Both the position numbers and the translations under genes were made by a program. Below, in pieces: positions 34,735-42,484 of a DNA stretch of 64,000 bases. The notes under the pieces were generated by a model, which worked only from the letters and a program-made list of their open reading frames with translations, ran no database searches and was not told the DNA's origin. Each line of letters starts with the position of its first letter. The stretch's first letter is position 1. This DNA comes from SXTU01 sp964496695 (GTDB lineage Bacteria; Verrucomicrobiota; Verrucomicrobiia; Limisphaerales; SXTU01): contig CAZCBE010000005.1 in NCBI GenBank assembly GCA_964496695.1, positions 1 to 64,000 on the forward strand, written 5' to 3'.

Positions 34735-35637
34735 GGACCCAAAGATTCAGGGAAGACAAAGATTGGGGAACATAATGAAGCTCGGTGACCCGTTGTCATG
34801 CGGATGAAAGACGAGTTTACACATCTCATCATCGGAAAGGCGATGCAGGTGCATCGCGAGCTGGGGCCAGGACTAGACGAGCATTTCTACCATGACCTCC
34901 TCTGCGAGCGGCTGACCGAATCGCGCGTGCCTTTCGAGTCGAAACCGCGGCGTCACTTGACGCATCGTGGCCTTATCGCTGACACGCTCGAAGCCGACCT
35001 GGTTTTTCCCAACCGATTGGTAACTGAGCTGAAATGCCTGCAGGGCGATTTCGCTGGGGAGCACTACGTTCAACTGGCCTGCTACCTCAAGTTCTGGAAC
35101 CTTTCGACCGGACTGCTGACAGACTTCGCCAAGAACAGCCTGATTTTCCGGCGAGTGAGTTTCGTGGAACCTCCTCGGCCCATGCTCACCAGCGCCGCAT
35201 GGCTGGCGCAACTCGATTTCAACTCGCTCACTGTAGAGACTCGCGCCAGCGCGGAAGCCGTTGGCCGGTCAGTGGCGGCCATCCTGTCAATGCATGGGCT
35301 CGGATACCGCGACACGACCTATCGTGGCCTGCTGGCCGCCGACCTCCAAGCGGACGGGCTCGCTTGCATCACCTCGCCAGTGGTGCCGGTTCGCGTCGGT
35401 GCCCGGACACTAGGTGAGACTGCCTGCCATTGTCTGGTAGTGCAGGAGCGGGTTGGCATCTTAGTGCTGTCTCTTCGCGAAACATTGACCGCAGCCGACC
35501 GCGCGACTCTGCAAACCTACCTCCGCCTCTTGCGTCTCCCTCTCGGCGTAGTCGTCAACTTCGGCAAATCTGATTTCTTCCACCGCTGGGTCACGCCATC
35601 CGTTTCCAATCTTTGTCTTCCCTGAATCTTTGGGTCC
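34735..35637. mobile_element. 903-bp inverted-repeat cassette carrying a GxxExxY gene
   Basis: Perfect 32-base inverted arms at 34735-34766 and 35606-35637. The left arm starts GGACCCAAAGATTCAGGG and contains CAAAGATT twice. The arms enclose one gene, 34798-35625. The left arm starts one base after the epimerase stop and the right arm ends seven bases before the oxidase start, so the cassette sits exactly between two catabolic genes. No transposase is present and no target duplication is evident. The tandem-word arms match the architecture of the short palindromes elsewhere in the window. Confidence 0.75.
34798..35625 (+). CDS. Tandem two-domain GxxExxY protein (PD-D/ExK nuclease-like)
   Basis: A 275-residue protein. 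The N-terminal domain matches the GxxExxY family: IIGKAMQVHRELGPGLDEHFY with Gly25, Glu28 and Tyr31, then Asp67 and Glu77-x-Lys79 (ADLVF, TELK), a PD-(D/E)xK-like triad. It ends QLACYLKFWNLSTGLLTDFA. The second half looks like a degenerate repeat: Gly169-x2-Asp172-x2-Tyr175, ending LRLLRLPLGVVVNFGKSD, but without an ExK pair. The usual family length is about 130, so this is a fused duplication with one probably dead copy. The last residues and stop are encoded by the right inverted arm. Nuclease activity is inferred. Confidence 0.75.
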   Translation: MRMKDEFTHLIIGKAMQVHRELGPGLDEHFYHDLLCERLTESRVPFESKPRRHLTHRGLIADTLEADLVFPNRLVTELKCLQGDFAGEHYVQLACYLKFWNLSTGLLTDFAKNSLIFRRVSFVEPPRPMLTSAAWLAQLDFNSLTVETRASAEAVGRSVAAILSMHGLGYRDTTYRGLLAADLQADGLACITSPVVPVRVGARTLGETACHCLVVQERVGILVLSLRETLTAADRATLQTYLRLLRLPLGVVVNFGKSDFFHRWVTPSVSNLCLP

Positions 35638-35644
35638 CCTCCCC

Positions 35645-36979
35645 GTGAGCAAATCCATCCTCATCATCGGCTCCGGCGTCATCGGGCTGTGCACGGCTTA
35701 CTACTGCGCGCAGCGCGGGCACCGGGTCACGGTGCTGGAGCGCGGGGCGGAGTCGCATGACGGCTGTTCGTTTGGCAACGCGGGCATGATCGTGCCGAGC
35801 CACTTCGTGCCGTTGGCCGCGCCAGGGATGGTTGCGCTGGGGCTCAAGTGGATGTGGAACCCGGAGTCACCGTTCTACATCAAGCCACGGCTGGATTTCG
35901 ACCTGCTCGACTGGGGCTTCAAGTTCTGGCAGGCGGCCAATGCCAAGCGCGTCGAGCGTGCTGCACCATTGTTGCGTGACCTGAGCTTCGCCAGCCGTGC
36001 GTGCTTTGAGGAGATGGCGGATTCTTGGCCCGGTAGCAGCCGACGTGAGGAGGCTCCATTCAATCCGAACTCCAGTCAGAGCCTCCTTACGTCGGCTGCT
36101 ACCCGAAGCGAAGGCAATTTTGGCCTCACGCGGAGAGGCCTGCTCATGCTCTGCAAGACCCAGCACGGGCTGGACGAGGAAGCCAAGTTCGCCGAGCGGG
36201 CCAACCAGCTCGGCGTGCCCGCGCAGGTGCTCGATGCCAAGCAGGTCGCCGCCCACGACCCAGCCGTCACGATGGACGTGGCGGGTGCCGTGTATTTCCC
36301 CAGGGACGCGCACCTCACCCCCGCTCGCTTCATGGCGGCGCTCAAGTCGCGGTGCGATGCCGCCGGGGTCCGCTTCAAGTGGAACACGGACGTGACCGGG
36401 TTTGCCCAGCAGGGCACCAAGCTCACCGGCGTGCGCACCGCAAGAGGCGAGTTTGCGGCTGACGAGGTCGTGCTCTGCGGCGGTTCCTGGTCCCCGCTGC
36501 TCGCGCGCGAACTCGGCCTGAGCATCCCGCTCCAGGCCGGCAAGGGCTACAGCCTCACCCTGCCGAAGCCGCCGCAGCTTCCGCAGCTCTGCTCGATCTT
36601 CACCGAGGCCCGGCTTGCCGTAACCCCGATGGGCAACTCGCTCCGCATCGGCGGCACGATGGAGATCGCGGGCCTCAACGAGGACATCAACCCGGTGCGC
36701 GTGCGCGGCATCATCAAGTCCGTGCCCAAGTATTTCCCGCAGTTTGCGGAGGCCAACTTCGAGGGCATCCAGCCGTGGCGCGGCTTGCGCCCGTGCTCGC
36801 CCGACGGGCTGCCTTACGTCGGTCGCACCGCGAAATTCTCGAACCTCTCCCTCGCCACCGGCCATGCCATGATGGGCCTGAGTCTCGGTCCCATCACCGG
36901 CCGGCTGATGGCCCAAGTGCTTTCCGATGAGCCGCCGCAGTTCGACCTCTCGCTGCTTTCCCCTGACCGCTACTCCTGA
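35645..36979 (+). CDS. FAD-dependent D-amino-acid oxidase/dehydrogenase, probable cis-4-hydroxy-D-proline oxidase
   Basis: A 444-residue DadA-type flavoprotein. The dinucleotide motif ILIIGSGVIGLCTAYYCAQ starts at residue 5. The C-terminal FAD region has PWRGLRPCSPDGLPYVGR and NLSLATGHAMMGLSLGP. In context it should oxidise cis-4-hydroxy-D-proline to 1-pyrroline-4-hydroxy-2-carboxylate, between the epimerase upstream and the DapA-like deaminase. The start is taken as GTG 35645. Residues 130-153 come from a 72-base palindrome (36032-36103) inserted in frame before FGLTRRGLLML; homologues should lack it. M60 peptidase begins three bases downstream. Confidence 0.85.
   Translation: MSKSILIIGSGVIGLCTAYYCAQRGHRVTVLERGAESHDGCSFGNAGMIVPSHFVPLAAPGMVALGLKWMWNPESPFYIKPRLDFDLLDWGFKFWQAANAKRVERAAPLLRDLSFASRACFEEMADSWPGSSRREEAPFNPNSSQSLLTSAATRSEGNFGLTRRGLLMLCKTQHGLDEEAKFAERANQLGVPAQVLDAKQVAAHDPAVTMDVAGAVYFPRDAHLTPARFMAALKSRCDAAGVRFKWNTDVTGFAQQGTKLTGVRTARGEFAADEVVLCGGSWSPLLARELGLSIPLQAGKGYSLTLPKPPQLPQLCSIFTEARLAVTPMGNSLRIGGTMEIAGLNEDINPVRVRGIIKSVPKYFPQFAEANFEGIQPWRGLRPCSPDGLPYVGRTAKFSNLSLATGHAMMGLSLGPITGRLMAQVLSDEPPQFDLSLLSPDRYS
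36032..36103. repeat. In-frame 72-bp palindromic element (family P1)
   Basis: Left arm GGTAGCAGCCGACGTGAGGA and right arm TCCTTACGTCGGCTGCTACC, about 24 bases each, enclose a 24-base loop. The span is exactly 24 codons, so the reading frame of the oxidase is preserved. The same arms occur inside the uvrA-like gene at 49721-49812, with a lone left arm at 47446-47469. Confidence 0.92.
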
Positions 36980-36982
36980 ACT

Positions 36983-39163
36983 ATGAACCGAATCCTCCTC
37001 GGCACGTTGCTTCTCGCGCTGCCTGGCTCGTTGCCCGCCGCTGATACCGACTTCACCGCACTCACCAAAGGCGTGACCGAGATCGCCGCGCCGGGCGCGC
37101 CGGGCCAGTTGTGCGTCTTCGGCCCACAGGCGTTTGCCGTGGTCGCGGGCAAGGACGGCAAGACCGCGTTCGCACCGGTGGTCGCAGCCGCCCGCACGGA
37201 CAAGGGCCGCGTCGTCGCCTTCGGTCACACGGGGTATCTCGACCCGGCCAATCTCGATCAACTCGACACCGCCACACTGCTGGCCAATGCGATCAAGTGG
37301 GCGGGTGGGGCCGACAAACCCACGGTCGTCGTGCCCAAATCCAAGCCGCTGGCCGACTTTCTGGCCAAGCGTGGCTTCACCGTCGCCACCATCGCGCTGG
37401 CCCAACTCCAGCCCGGCCAGGTGCTCGTCTTGTCCGCGCACTCCCTGACTGACGCGGACGTGCCGGCCATCGCGAAGTTCATCGCGGACGGCGGCGGGCT
37501 TATCACCTGCTCGACCGGCTGGGGCTGGGCGCAGGGTGGCAAGAACCTCGCCAACGAATTTGCCGGCAACAAGCTGCTCGCACCGCTCGGCCTCGTCGTG
37601 TCGGGTGGCACGGTGAGCAAGACCACGGCGAAGGGTTTTAGTGTTGGCCCCGTGTCGTCTGCCTATCTGCACGCGGGCAAAGCGCTCGACGCAGCCCGCA
37701 GCGGAACCAAGCTGGCCAAGGACGATCTCGCCCAGGCCAGCGCCACCCTCACCGACGCCGCGCAAAGCCTTCCCGCCGGCGACCAGTCCTTCCTGCCCAA
37801 GCTCCGTGCCTTGCGCGCACAGCCCGGCGTCAACACGACGCCCACGGCCAAGACCCCAGTGAAGTCCGACCAGCTCGCCGCACGCGTGCTGGTGTCCCTC
37901 GAAGGCCGCGAACTGGAGACGTTGCCGCCGGGACAGGTGAAGGCGCATCCAGCAGCCGCAGCCTTCCCCGGGGGCGTCGCCACTGAAGCAAAGCGTGAGA
38001 CGGTGACCATCGCCGTGAACACCCGCGTGCCCGGCTGGCACTCCACGGGCTACTACGCCGCCCCGGGAGAAGTCGTGACCGTGCGCGTTCCGGCGAGTGC
38101 CACCAGTGCTGGCTGGAAGATCATCCTCGGCGCGCACAAGGACTCGCTGTGGCACCTCGATACTTGGAAACGCTTCCCCGACGTTTCCCGCAGCTTCCCG
38201 GTGAAGACAGCGGAGACGAAGGTGGCGAATGCCTTCGGCGGTCTCATCTATGTGGACCTGCCGAAGGCCGCTGATACCGGCGAGGTGAAGGTGGAAATCG
38301 CCGGAGCCGTGCGCGCGCCGCATTACGTCCACGGCAAGACCACGCTGGCCGAGTGGAAGGATCTGCGCGCCGCCCCCGCGCCTTGGGGCGAACTGGAGAC
38401 GAAGAAGGTCGTGGTGACGCTGCCCGCCAACGTGCTGCGCGATCTCGAAGATCCAGTTGAGTTGATGAAGGTCTGGGACGAGACCCTTGATCTCATTGCT
38501 GATCTCGCCGCCATCCCGAGAGACCGCCCGCGCGCCGAGCGCATTGTGTGCGATGAGCAGATTTCCGCCGGTTACATGCACAGCGGCTATCCCATCATGA
38601 CGCATCTGGACGTGACCCGCCGGCTGGCGGACGTGGCGCACATGCGCAAGGGCGACTGGGGCATCGGCCATGAGATCGGCCACAACCATCAGAGCGGCGA
38701 GTGGACCTTCGAGGGCACCGGCGAAGTGACCTGCAATCTCTTCACCATGTATGTGATTGACCGGCTCGGCGGGACGAAGCCGGCGAACGGACGCGTCGGC
38801 TTGCCAGTGGTGGCGGAGCACTTCCGCAAATATACGGCGGGTGGCAAGCCCGACTTTGCCAAGTGGAAGGCCGACCCGTTTCTCGCGCTCTCGATGTATG
38901 TGCAGCTTCAGCACGCGTTCGGCTGGGAGCCGTATCAGAAGGTGTTCGCGGAGTATCGCGCGCTGCCGGCGGCCGACAAACCCAAGACCAACCCCGACCG
39001 CATGGACCAGTGGATGGTGCGCTTCAGCAAGACCGTGAACCGCAACCTCGGGCCGTTCTTTCAGGCCTGGGGCATCCCCATCACGAACCAGGCCCTCGCC
39101 AGCGTGGCGAACCTGCCCGCGTGGCCGAAGGAAGAATGGCCGGGGACCAATGGAAAATTTTGA
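36983..39163 (+). CDS. Exported M60-family (enhancin-like) metallopeptidase
   Basis: A 726-residue exported protein with a signal peptide (about 1-20). A glutamine-amidotransferase-like N-terminal region (about 25-220) and a linker are followed by a C-terminal M60 domain. The gluzincin motif is His563-Glu564-x2-His567 in GHEIGHNHQSGEWTF, followed by a conserved Glu in EGTGEVTCNLF. M60 enzymes cleave mucins and other O-glycosylated proteins. Just before it, VPGWHSTGYYAAPGEVVTV is the usual M60-associated beta region. It closes the glycoprotein/threonine/hydroxyproline cluster, three bases after the oxidase. Confidence 0.88.
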   Translation: MNRILLGTLLLALPGSLPAADTDFTALTKGVTEIAAPGAPGQLCVFGPQAFAVVAGKDGKTAFAPVVAAARTDKGRVVAFGHTGYLDPANLDQLDTATLLANAIKWAGGADKPTVVVPKSKPLADFLAKRGFTVATIALAQLQPGQVLVLSAHSLTDADVPAIAKFIADGGGLITCSTGWGWAQGGKNLANEFAGNKLLAPLGLVVSGGTVSKTTAKGFSVGPVSSAYLHAGKALDAARSGTKLAKDDLAQASATLTDAAQSLPAGDQSFLPKLRALRAQPGVNTTPTAKTPVKSDQLAARVLVSLEGRELETLPPGQVKAHPAAAAFPGGVATEAKRETVTIAVNTRVPGWHSTGYYAAPGEVVTVRVPASATSAGWKIILGAHKDSLWHLDTWKRFPDVSRSFPVKTAETKVANAFGGLIYVDLPKAADTGEVKVEIAGAVRAPHYVHGKTTLAEWKDLRAAPAPWGELETKKVVVTLPANVLRDLEDPVELMKVWDETLDLIADLAAIPRDRPRAERIVCDEQISAGYMHSGYPIMTHLDVTRRLADVAHMRKGDWGIGHEIGHNHQSGEWTFEGTGEVTCNLFTMYVIDRLGGTKPANGRVGLPVVAEHFRKYTAGGKPDFAKWKADPFLALSMYVQLQHAFGWEPYQKVFAEYRALPAADKPKTNPDRMDQWMVRFSKTVNRNLGPFFQAWGIPITNQALASVANLPAWPKEEWPGTNGKF

Positions 39164-39173
39164 AGACTGATTT

Positions 39174-39288
39174 TGCCGCGAAAGAACGCATAGAGCACAA
39201 AGAAGAGCAGTTGAACGCGACGATCATAGATCACCGGAATCAAACACTACTCCTCTCCCCTTTGCGCTCTCTGTGCCCTTTCGCGGCT
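39174..39288. repeat. Imperfect word-repeat palindrome
   Basis: GCCGCGAAAGAACGCATAGA with AGCACAAAGAAGAG on the left is answered by CTCTCTGTGCCCTTTCGCGG on the right. It occupies the spacer between the M60 gene and the TRIC-type channel gene and probably marks the end of the long cluster, though no T-run terminator follows. Confidence 0.6.
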
Positions 39289-39293
39289 GACTG

Positions 39294-39926
39294 ATGCAGA
39301 CCTGGCTTGAACATTTTGGCATCGCTGTCGCCGCGCTCACAGGGGTGCTTGCGGCGCGGGGGCGGCGCGTGGACTTGTTCGGTGTAGTGGTGCTCGCGAT
39401 GGTCACGGCGCTCGGTGGCGGCACCTTGCGTGACCTGCTCATGGGGGACACGCCGGTGCTGTGGGTGCGTCAGCCGCAGTATTTGCTCACCTCCGTGAGC
39501 GTCGCGGTGGCGGGATTCTTCTTTGCGCGGCATCGGCACCCGCCAAAGACCGCGCTGCACGTGGCGGACGCCTTTGCGCTCGCACTCTTCAGCATCATCG
39601 GCGCGAAGAAGGCGTTGGCCTTGGGTTTCAGTCCATCGGTCGCGGTCGCGATGGGGGTCATCACGGGCGTGGCGGGCGGCATCCTGCGCGATGTGCTGGT
39701 GGGGGAGATTCCACTGGTCTTTCGACCGGAGATTCATCTGTATGCGACGGCGGCACTGGCCGGTGTGGCGTTGCACATCGCCCTGCGCCCGCACGTCGGC
39801 AACGAAATGGGGCTGACCATTTTGAGCACCGGGGCGATCCTCGTGCTCCGGCTGGCGGCGATCCGATGGCAGTTGTCGCTGCCGCTGTTTGAGGCGGAGA
39901 AGCCGGGAGCCGCGAAGCCGGATTGA
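39294..39926 (+). CDS. TRIC-type (UPF0126) cation channel protein
   Basis: A 210-residue inner-membrane protein with two repeats of the UPF0126/TRIC module, seven hydrophobic helices in total. The signature GGGTLRDLLMG (about residue 43) recurs as GGILRDVLVG (about 127). Prokaryotic relatives form trimeric monovalent-cation channels; some members have been linked to glycine transport, which would fit the neighbouring threonine-to-glycine genes, but that is speculation. C-terminal residues are charged and cytosolic. Confidence 0.82.
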   Translation: MQTWLEHFGIAVAALTGVLAARGRRVDLFGVVVLAMVTALGGGTLRDLLMGDTPVLWVRQPQYLLTSVSVAVAGFFFARHRHPPKTALHVADAFALALFSIIGAKKALALGFSPSVAVAMGVITGVAGGILRDVLVGEIPLVFRPEIHLYATAALAGVALHIALRPHVGNEMGLTILSTGAILVLRLAAIRWQLSLPLFEAEKPGAAKPD

Positions 39927-39956
39927 CTGCCCGCGAAACACGCGAATGAACGCGAA

Positions 39957-41378
39957 ATGAAAGCGTCCGGTGAAACCACAATGAAACCAAGTCCGCATAC
40001 AGACCACCTGGCCGTATCAAACCCACGCCCTATGGGTGAAGCTTTCAGGACGCGGGCTTTGGAGTGCGGTGACTTGTCACCGCTTTCCGCAGGCGACTTG
40101 TCGCCGTCGAAGTTTAGCGGCGCTTCGGCTGCGCCGTGCGCATCCAGCTTGCGCCAGCGTAACGGCACCTTCTCCAACTCAACGTCGCGGGACTCCGACG
40201 GCGACAAGTCGCCTGCAGAAAGCGGCGAGAACTCGCCGCACTCCACATGGCCTGCGAACTACCGCGCCGCTATCCGGCTGCTGTCGTTTGTCTGGCTGTG
40301 CAGCGCTTTCGCCGCGCCAGCTTTCGCCGCTGCGCCAGCCTTGCAGACCCGTCACGCGCTGATCGTGATGGCGGACGGTTTGCGCTGGCAGGAGGTGTTC
40401 ACCGGCGCGGAAGAGCAACTCATCAGCAAGGAATTCGGCGGAGTCCCGAAATCGAATGACGTGCGCAAGGCCTTCTGGCGCGAGACGCCCGAGGCGAGGC
40501 GCGAGGTCCTGATGCCGTTCTTCTGGAGCACCCTGGCGAGACAGGGCCAGCTCTACGGCAACCAGCACAAGGGCAGCGTGGCCCATGTCACCAACGGCAA
40601 GAACTTCTCCTACCCCGGCTACAGCGAGATTCTCTGCGGCTTTGCAGACCCGCGCATTGACAGCAATGCGAAGAAACCGAACCCGAATGTCACGGTGCTC
40701 GAATGGCTGAACGGCAAGCCGGCCTTCGCCGGGCGCGTCGCGGCCTTTGGCAACTGGGAGGTGATCCCCTACATCATCAACCGGGACCGCAGCCGCGTGC
40801 CGATCTGGACCGGGTTCGAGAAGACCGATCCGAAGTTCAACCCGCACCTGGCACTGCTCGAGAAGCTGGTGGCCGACCACACGCCGACGTGGGGCTCGAT
40901 GATGACCTACGACACCTTCATCCACGCCGCCGCGCTGGACCATCTCAAGACAAAAAAACCGCGGACCATGTATGTCTGCTATGGCGAACCGGACGAGTGG
41001 GCGCATGAAGGCCGTTACGACCACTACCTTCAATCCGTCCAGAACTTCGACCGCTTCGTGCGCGAACTCTGGGAAGCCACTCAGGCCGACACCGAGATGC
41101 GCGGCCACACCTCGCTGCTGCTCGTCACCGACCACGGACGCGGCACGAACAACGTGTCGTGGAAGAATCATGGGCAGAACATCCAAGGCTCCGGCTTCAT
41201 CTGGATGGGCGCGCTCGGCCCCGACACCCCGGCCTTGGGCGAGCGGACCAACGTGCAGACCGTGACCCAGAACCAGATTGCCCCGACGGCGGCTGCGTTG
41301 CTGGGTCTGGACTACAAGGCCGAGCAGCCGCAGGCGGGGCCGGTGCTCGTGGATGCACTGCCGAAGGCGGGGAAGTAA
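39957..41378 (+). CDS. Exported alkaline-phosphatase-superfamily phosphodiesterase-like protein with repeat-encoded leader
   Basis: A 473-residue frame. The catalytic domain (about 130-460) looks like the alkaline phosphatase/phosphodiesterase superfamily: ALIVMADGLRWQEVFTG with the first metal-binding Asp, a Ser/Thr candidate nucleophile in YPGYSEIL, then CYGEPDEWAHEGRYDHYLQ and TDHGRGTNN. A signal-peptide core lies at about 106-125. Residues 35-97 are encoded by a 186-base palindrome (40060-40245). No ATG, GTG or TTG lies in frame between the palindrome and the signal core, so translation must begin upstream and read through it. Candidate starts are 39957, 39981 and 40032. Confidence 0.72.
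   Translation: MKASGETTMKPSPHTDHLAVSNPRPMGEAFRTRALECGDLSPLSAGDLSPSKFSGASAAPCASSLRQRNGTFSNSTSRDSDGDKSPAESGENSPHSTWPANYRAAIRLLSFVWLCSAFAAPAFAAAPALQTRHALIVMADGLRWQEVFTGAEEQLISKEFGGVPKSNDVRKAFWRETPEARREVLMPFFWSTLARQGQLYGNQHKGSVAHVTNGKNFSYPGYSEILCGFADPRIDSNAKKPNPNVTVLEWLNGKPAFAGRVAAFGNWEVIPYIINRDRSRVPIWTGFEKTDPKFNPHLALLEKLVADHTPTWGSMMTYDTFIHAAALDHLKTKKPRTMYVCYGEPDEWAHEGRYDHYLQSVQNFDRFVRELWEATQADTEMRGHTSLLLVTDHGRGTNNVSWKNHGQNIQGSGFIWMGALGPDTPALGERTNVQTVTQNQIAPTAAALLGLDYKAEQPQAGPVLVDALPKAGK
40060..40245. repeat. 186-bp palindromic element (family P2), coding copy
   Basis: Ends TGGAGTGCGG and CCGCACTCCA, with inner pairs CAGGCGACTTGTCGCCGTC / GACGGCGACAAGTCGCCTG and CTTTCCGC / GCGGCGAG-type words. 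The span is 186 bases, 62 codons, read through by the exported phosphodiesterase gene just before its signal core. A second copy of identical length is at 61479-61664 in a spacer. Confidence 0.92.
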
Positions 41379-41383
41379 AGCGC

Positions 41384-42259
41384 ATGACCGAGCGGCCTTC
41401 TGCCAACACGCCGGTAGGGCGAGACTCTGTCGAGCCCCATCTCGAGCGGAGCGAGGCGAGCGCAGCGAGCATCTCGGGTGATGTTCAGCTCTCCCAAGAT
41501 GCTCGCTCCGCTCGCGCCGACTCCGTCGGCAAATGGGGTTCGACGGAGTCTCACCCTACCGGGGTCGCGGACACCGCTGCATCCTGGGCTCTCCTGAACT
41601 CTGGACCATGTGAACCCGCCTACAACATGGCGCTGGATGAGGCGCTGCTGGAAGCTGTCGGCAGCCTAGGCAGGCCGGCCCTGCGGTTCTACGCGTGGAC
41701 GGAGCCGGCGGCCACCTTCGGCTACTTCCAAAAGTTCGCGGAGATCGAGCGCACGACGTTGCTGCGCCCGCTCATCCGTCGTCCGACCGGCGGCGGGCTG
41801 GTGCCGCACGATGCGGACTGGACCTACAGCGTGGTGATTCCACCCGCTCACCCGTGGCACGCGCTCAACGCGGTGGACAGCTACCGGCGGGTGCATGAGT
41901 GGGTGCGCGCGGCGTTCACCCGCCTCGGCGTGACGACTGAACTCGCAGCGTGCTGCCGCAAGTCCACACCGGGGCAGTGCTTCATCGGGTGGGAGCAGTT
42001 CGACGTGCTGTGGCAAGGGCGCAAGATCGCCGGGGCGGCGCAGCGGCGGAACAAGCTGGGCCTGCTCATTCAAGGGTCCGTGCAACCGCCCCCGATTTCC
42101 CTGTCGCGAACGGCGTGGGAGAACGCGATGTGCGAGGCAGCCACCAAGAACTGGCAGGCGAACTGGGAGGCGCTGACCGAAACAGGCGAGGTGCTGGAGC
42201 ACGCAACCGCGCTGATGACGGCGAAGTATTCGCAAGCCAGCCATAACGAACGGCGCTAA
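41384..42259 (+). CDS. Lipoate-protein ligase (BPL/LplA family) with palindrome in its N-terminus
   Basis: A 291-residue protein of the biotin/lipoate ligase fold. The recognisable domain begins at YNMALDEALLEAVG (about residue 82). The lipoate-binding RRPTGGGLVPHD follows, then the catalytic Lys in GRKIAGAAQRRNKLGLLIQG. It attaches lipoate or octanoate to lipoyl domains of 2-oxoacid dehydrogenases. Residues about 10-60 are encoded by a palindrome at 41411-41562. The ATG at 41384 lies before it; a start inside the palindrome cannot be excluded. It begins six bases after the phosphodiesterase stop. Confidence 0.8.
   Translation: MTERPSANTPVGRDSVEPHLERSEASAASISGDVQLSQDARSARADSVGKWGSTESHPTGVADTAASWALLNSGPCEPAYNMALDEALLEAVGSLGRPALRFYAWTEPAATFGYFQKFAEIERTTLLRPLIRRPTGGGLVPHDADWTYSVVIPPAHPWHALNAVDSYRRVHEWVRAAFTRLGVTTELAACCRKSTPGQCFIGWEQFDVLWQGRKIAGAAQRRNKLGLLIQGSVQPPPISLSRTAWENAMCEAATKNWQANWEALTETGEVLEHATALMTAKYSQASHNERR
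41411..41562. repeat. Palindromic element (family P6) in the lipoate ligase 5' end
   Basis: Arms CCGGTAGGGCGAGACTCTGT and GACGGAGTCTCACCCTACCGG enclose a second inverted pair (CGAGCGGAGCGAGGCGAG against CTCGCTCCGCTCGCG). A diverged copy of the right half lies at about 56856-56930 in the 5' end of another gene, so the element has targeted N-terminal coding regions twice. Confidence 0.85.
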
Positions 42260-42484
42260 ACTTTCCCGGTGATGACATCCGATGCTTCTCTGTCCGCACC
42301 TGGCCCGAAGTCCGAAGCCGGGCGGAAGCCAACGGCGTGGCGCGCGGCATTCATGCCGCTTCAAGGGGCGGCGTTCTTTGGTAACCGCATGTCATGGGGT
42401 ATACGGACGGTGAAGCGACGTGAACGTCGCGGTCCTCCTGCTTTTAGCGCTTCCGCTGCTGCAGGGTTTCACCGCCAGCATTGG

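Noticed and set aside
35867..38914. 1015-residue minus-strand open frame opposite the oxidase and M60 genes
   Set aside because: It is an Arg/Gly/Ala/His-rich shadow caused by GC-rich third codon positions; the plus strand carries clear FAD and M60 motifs.
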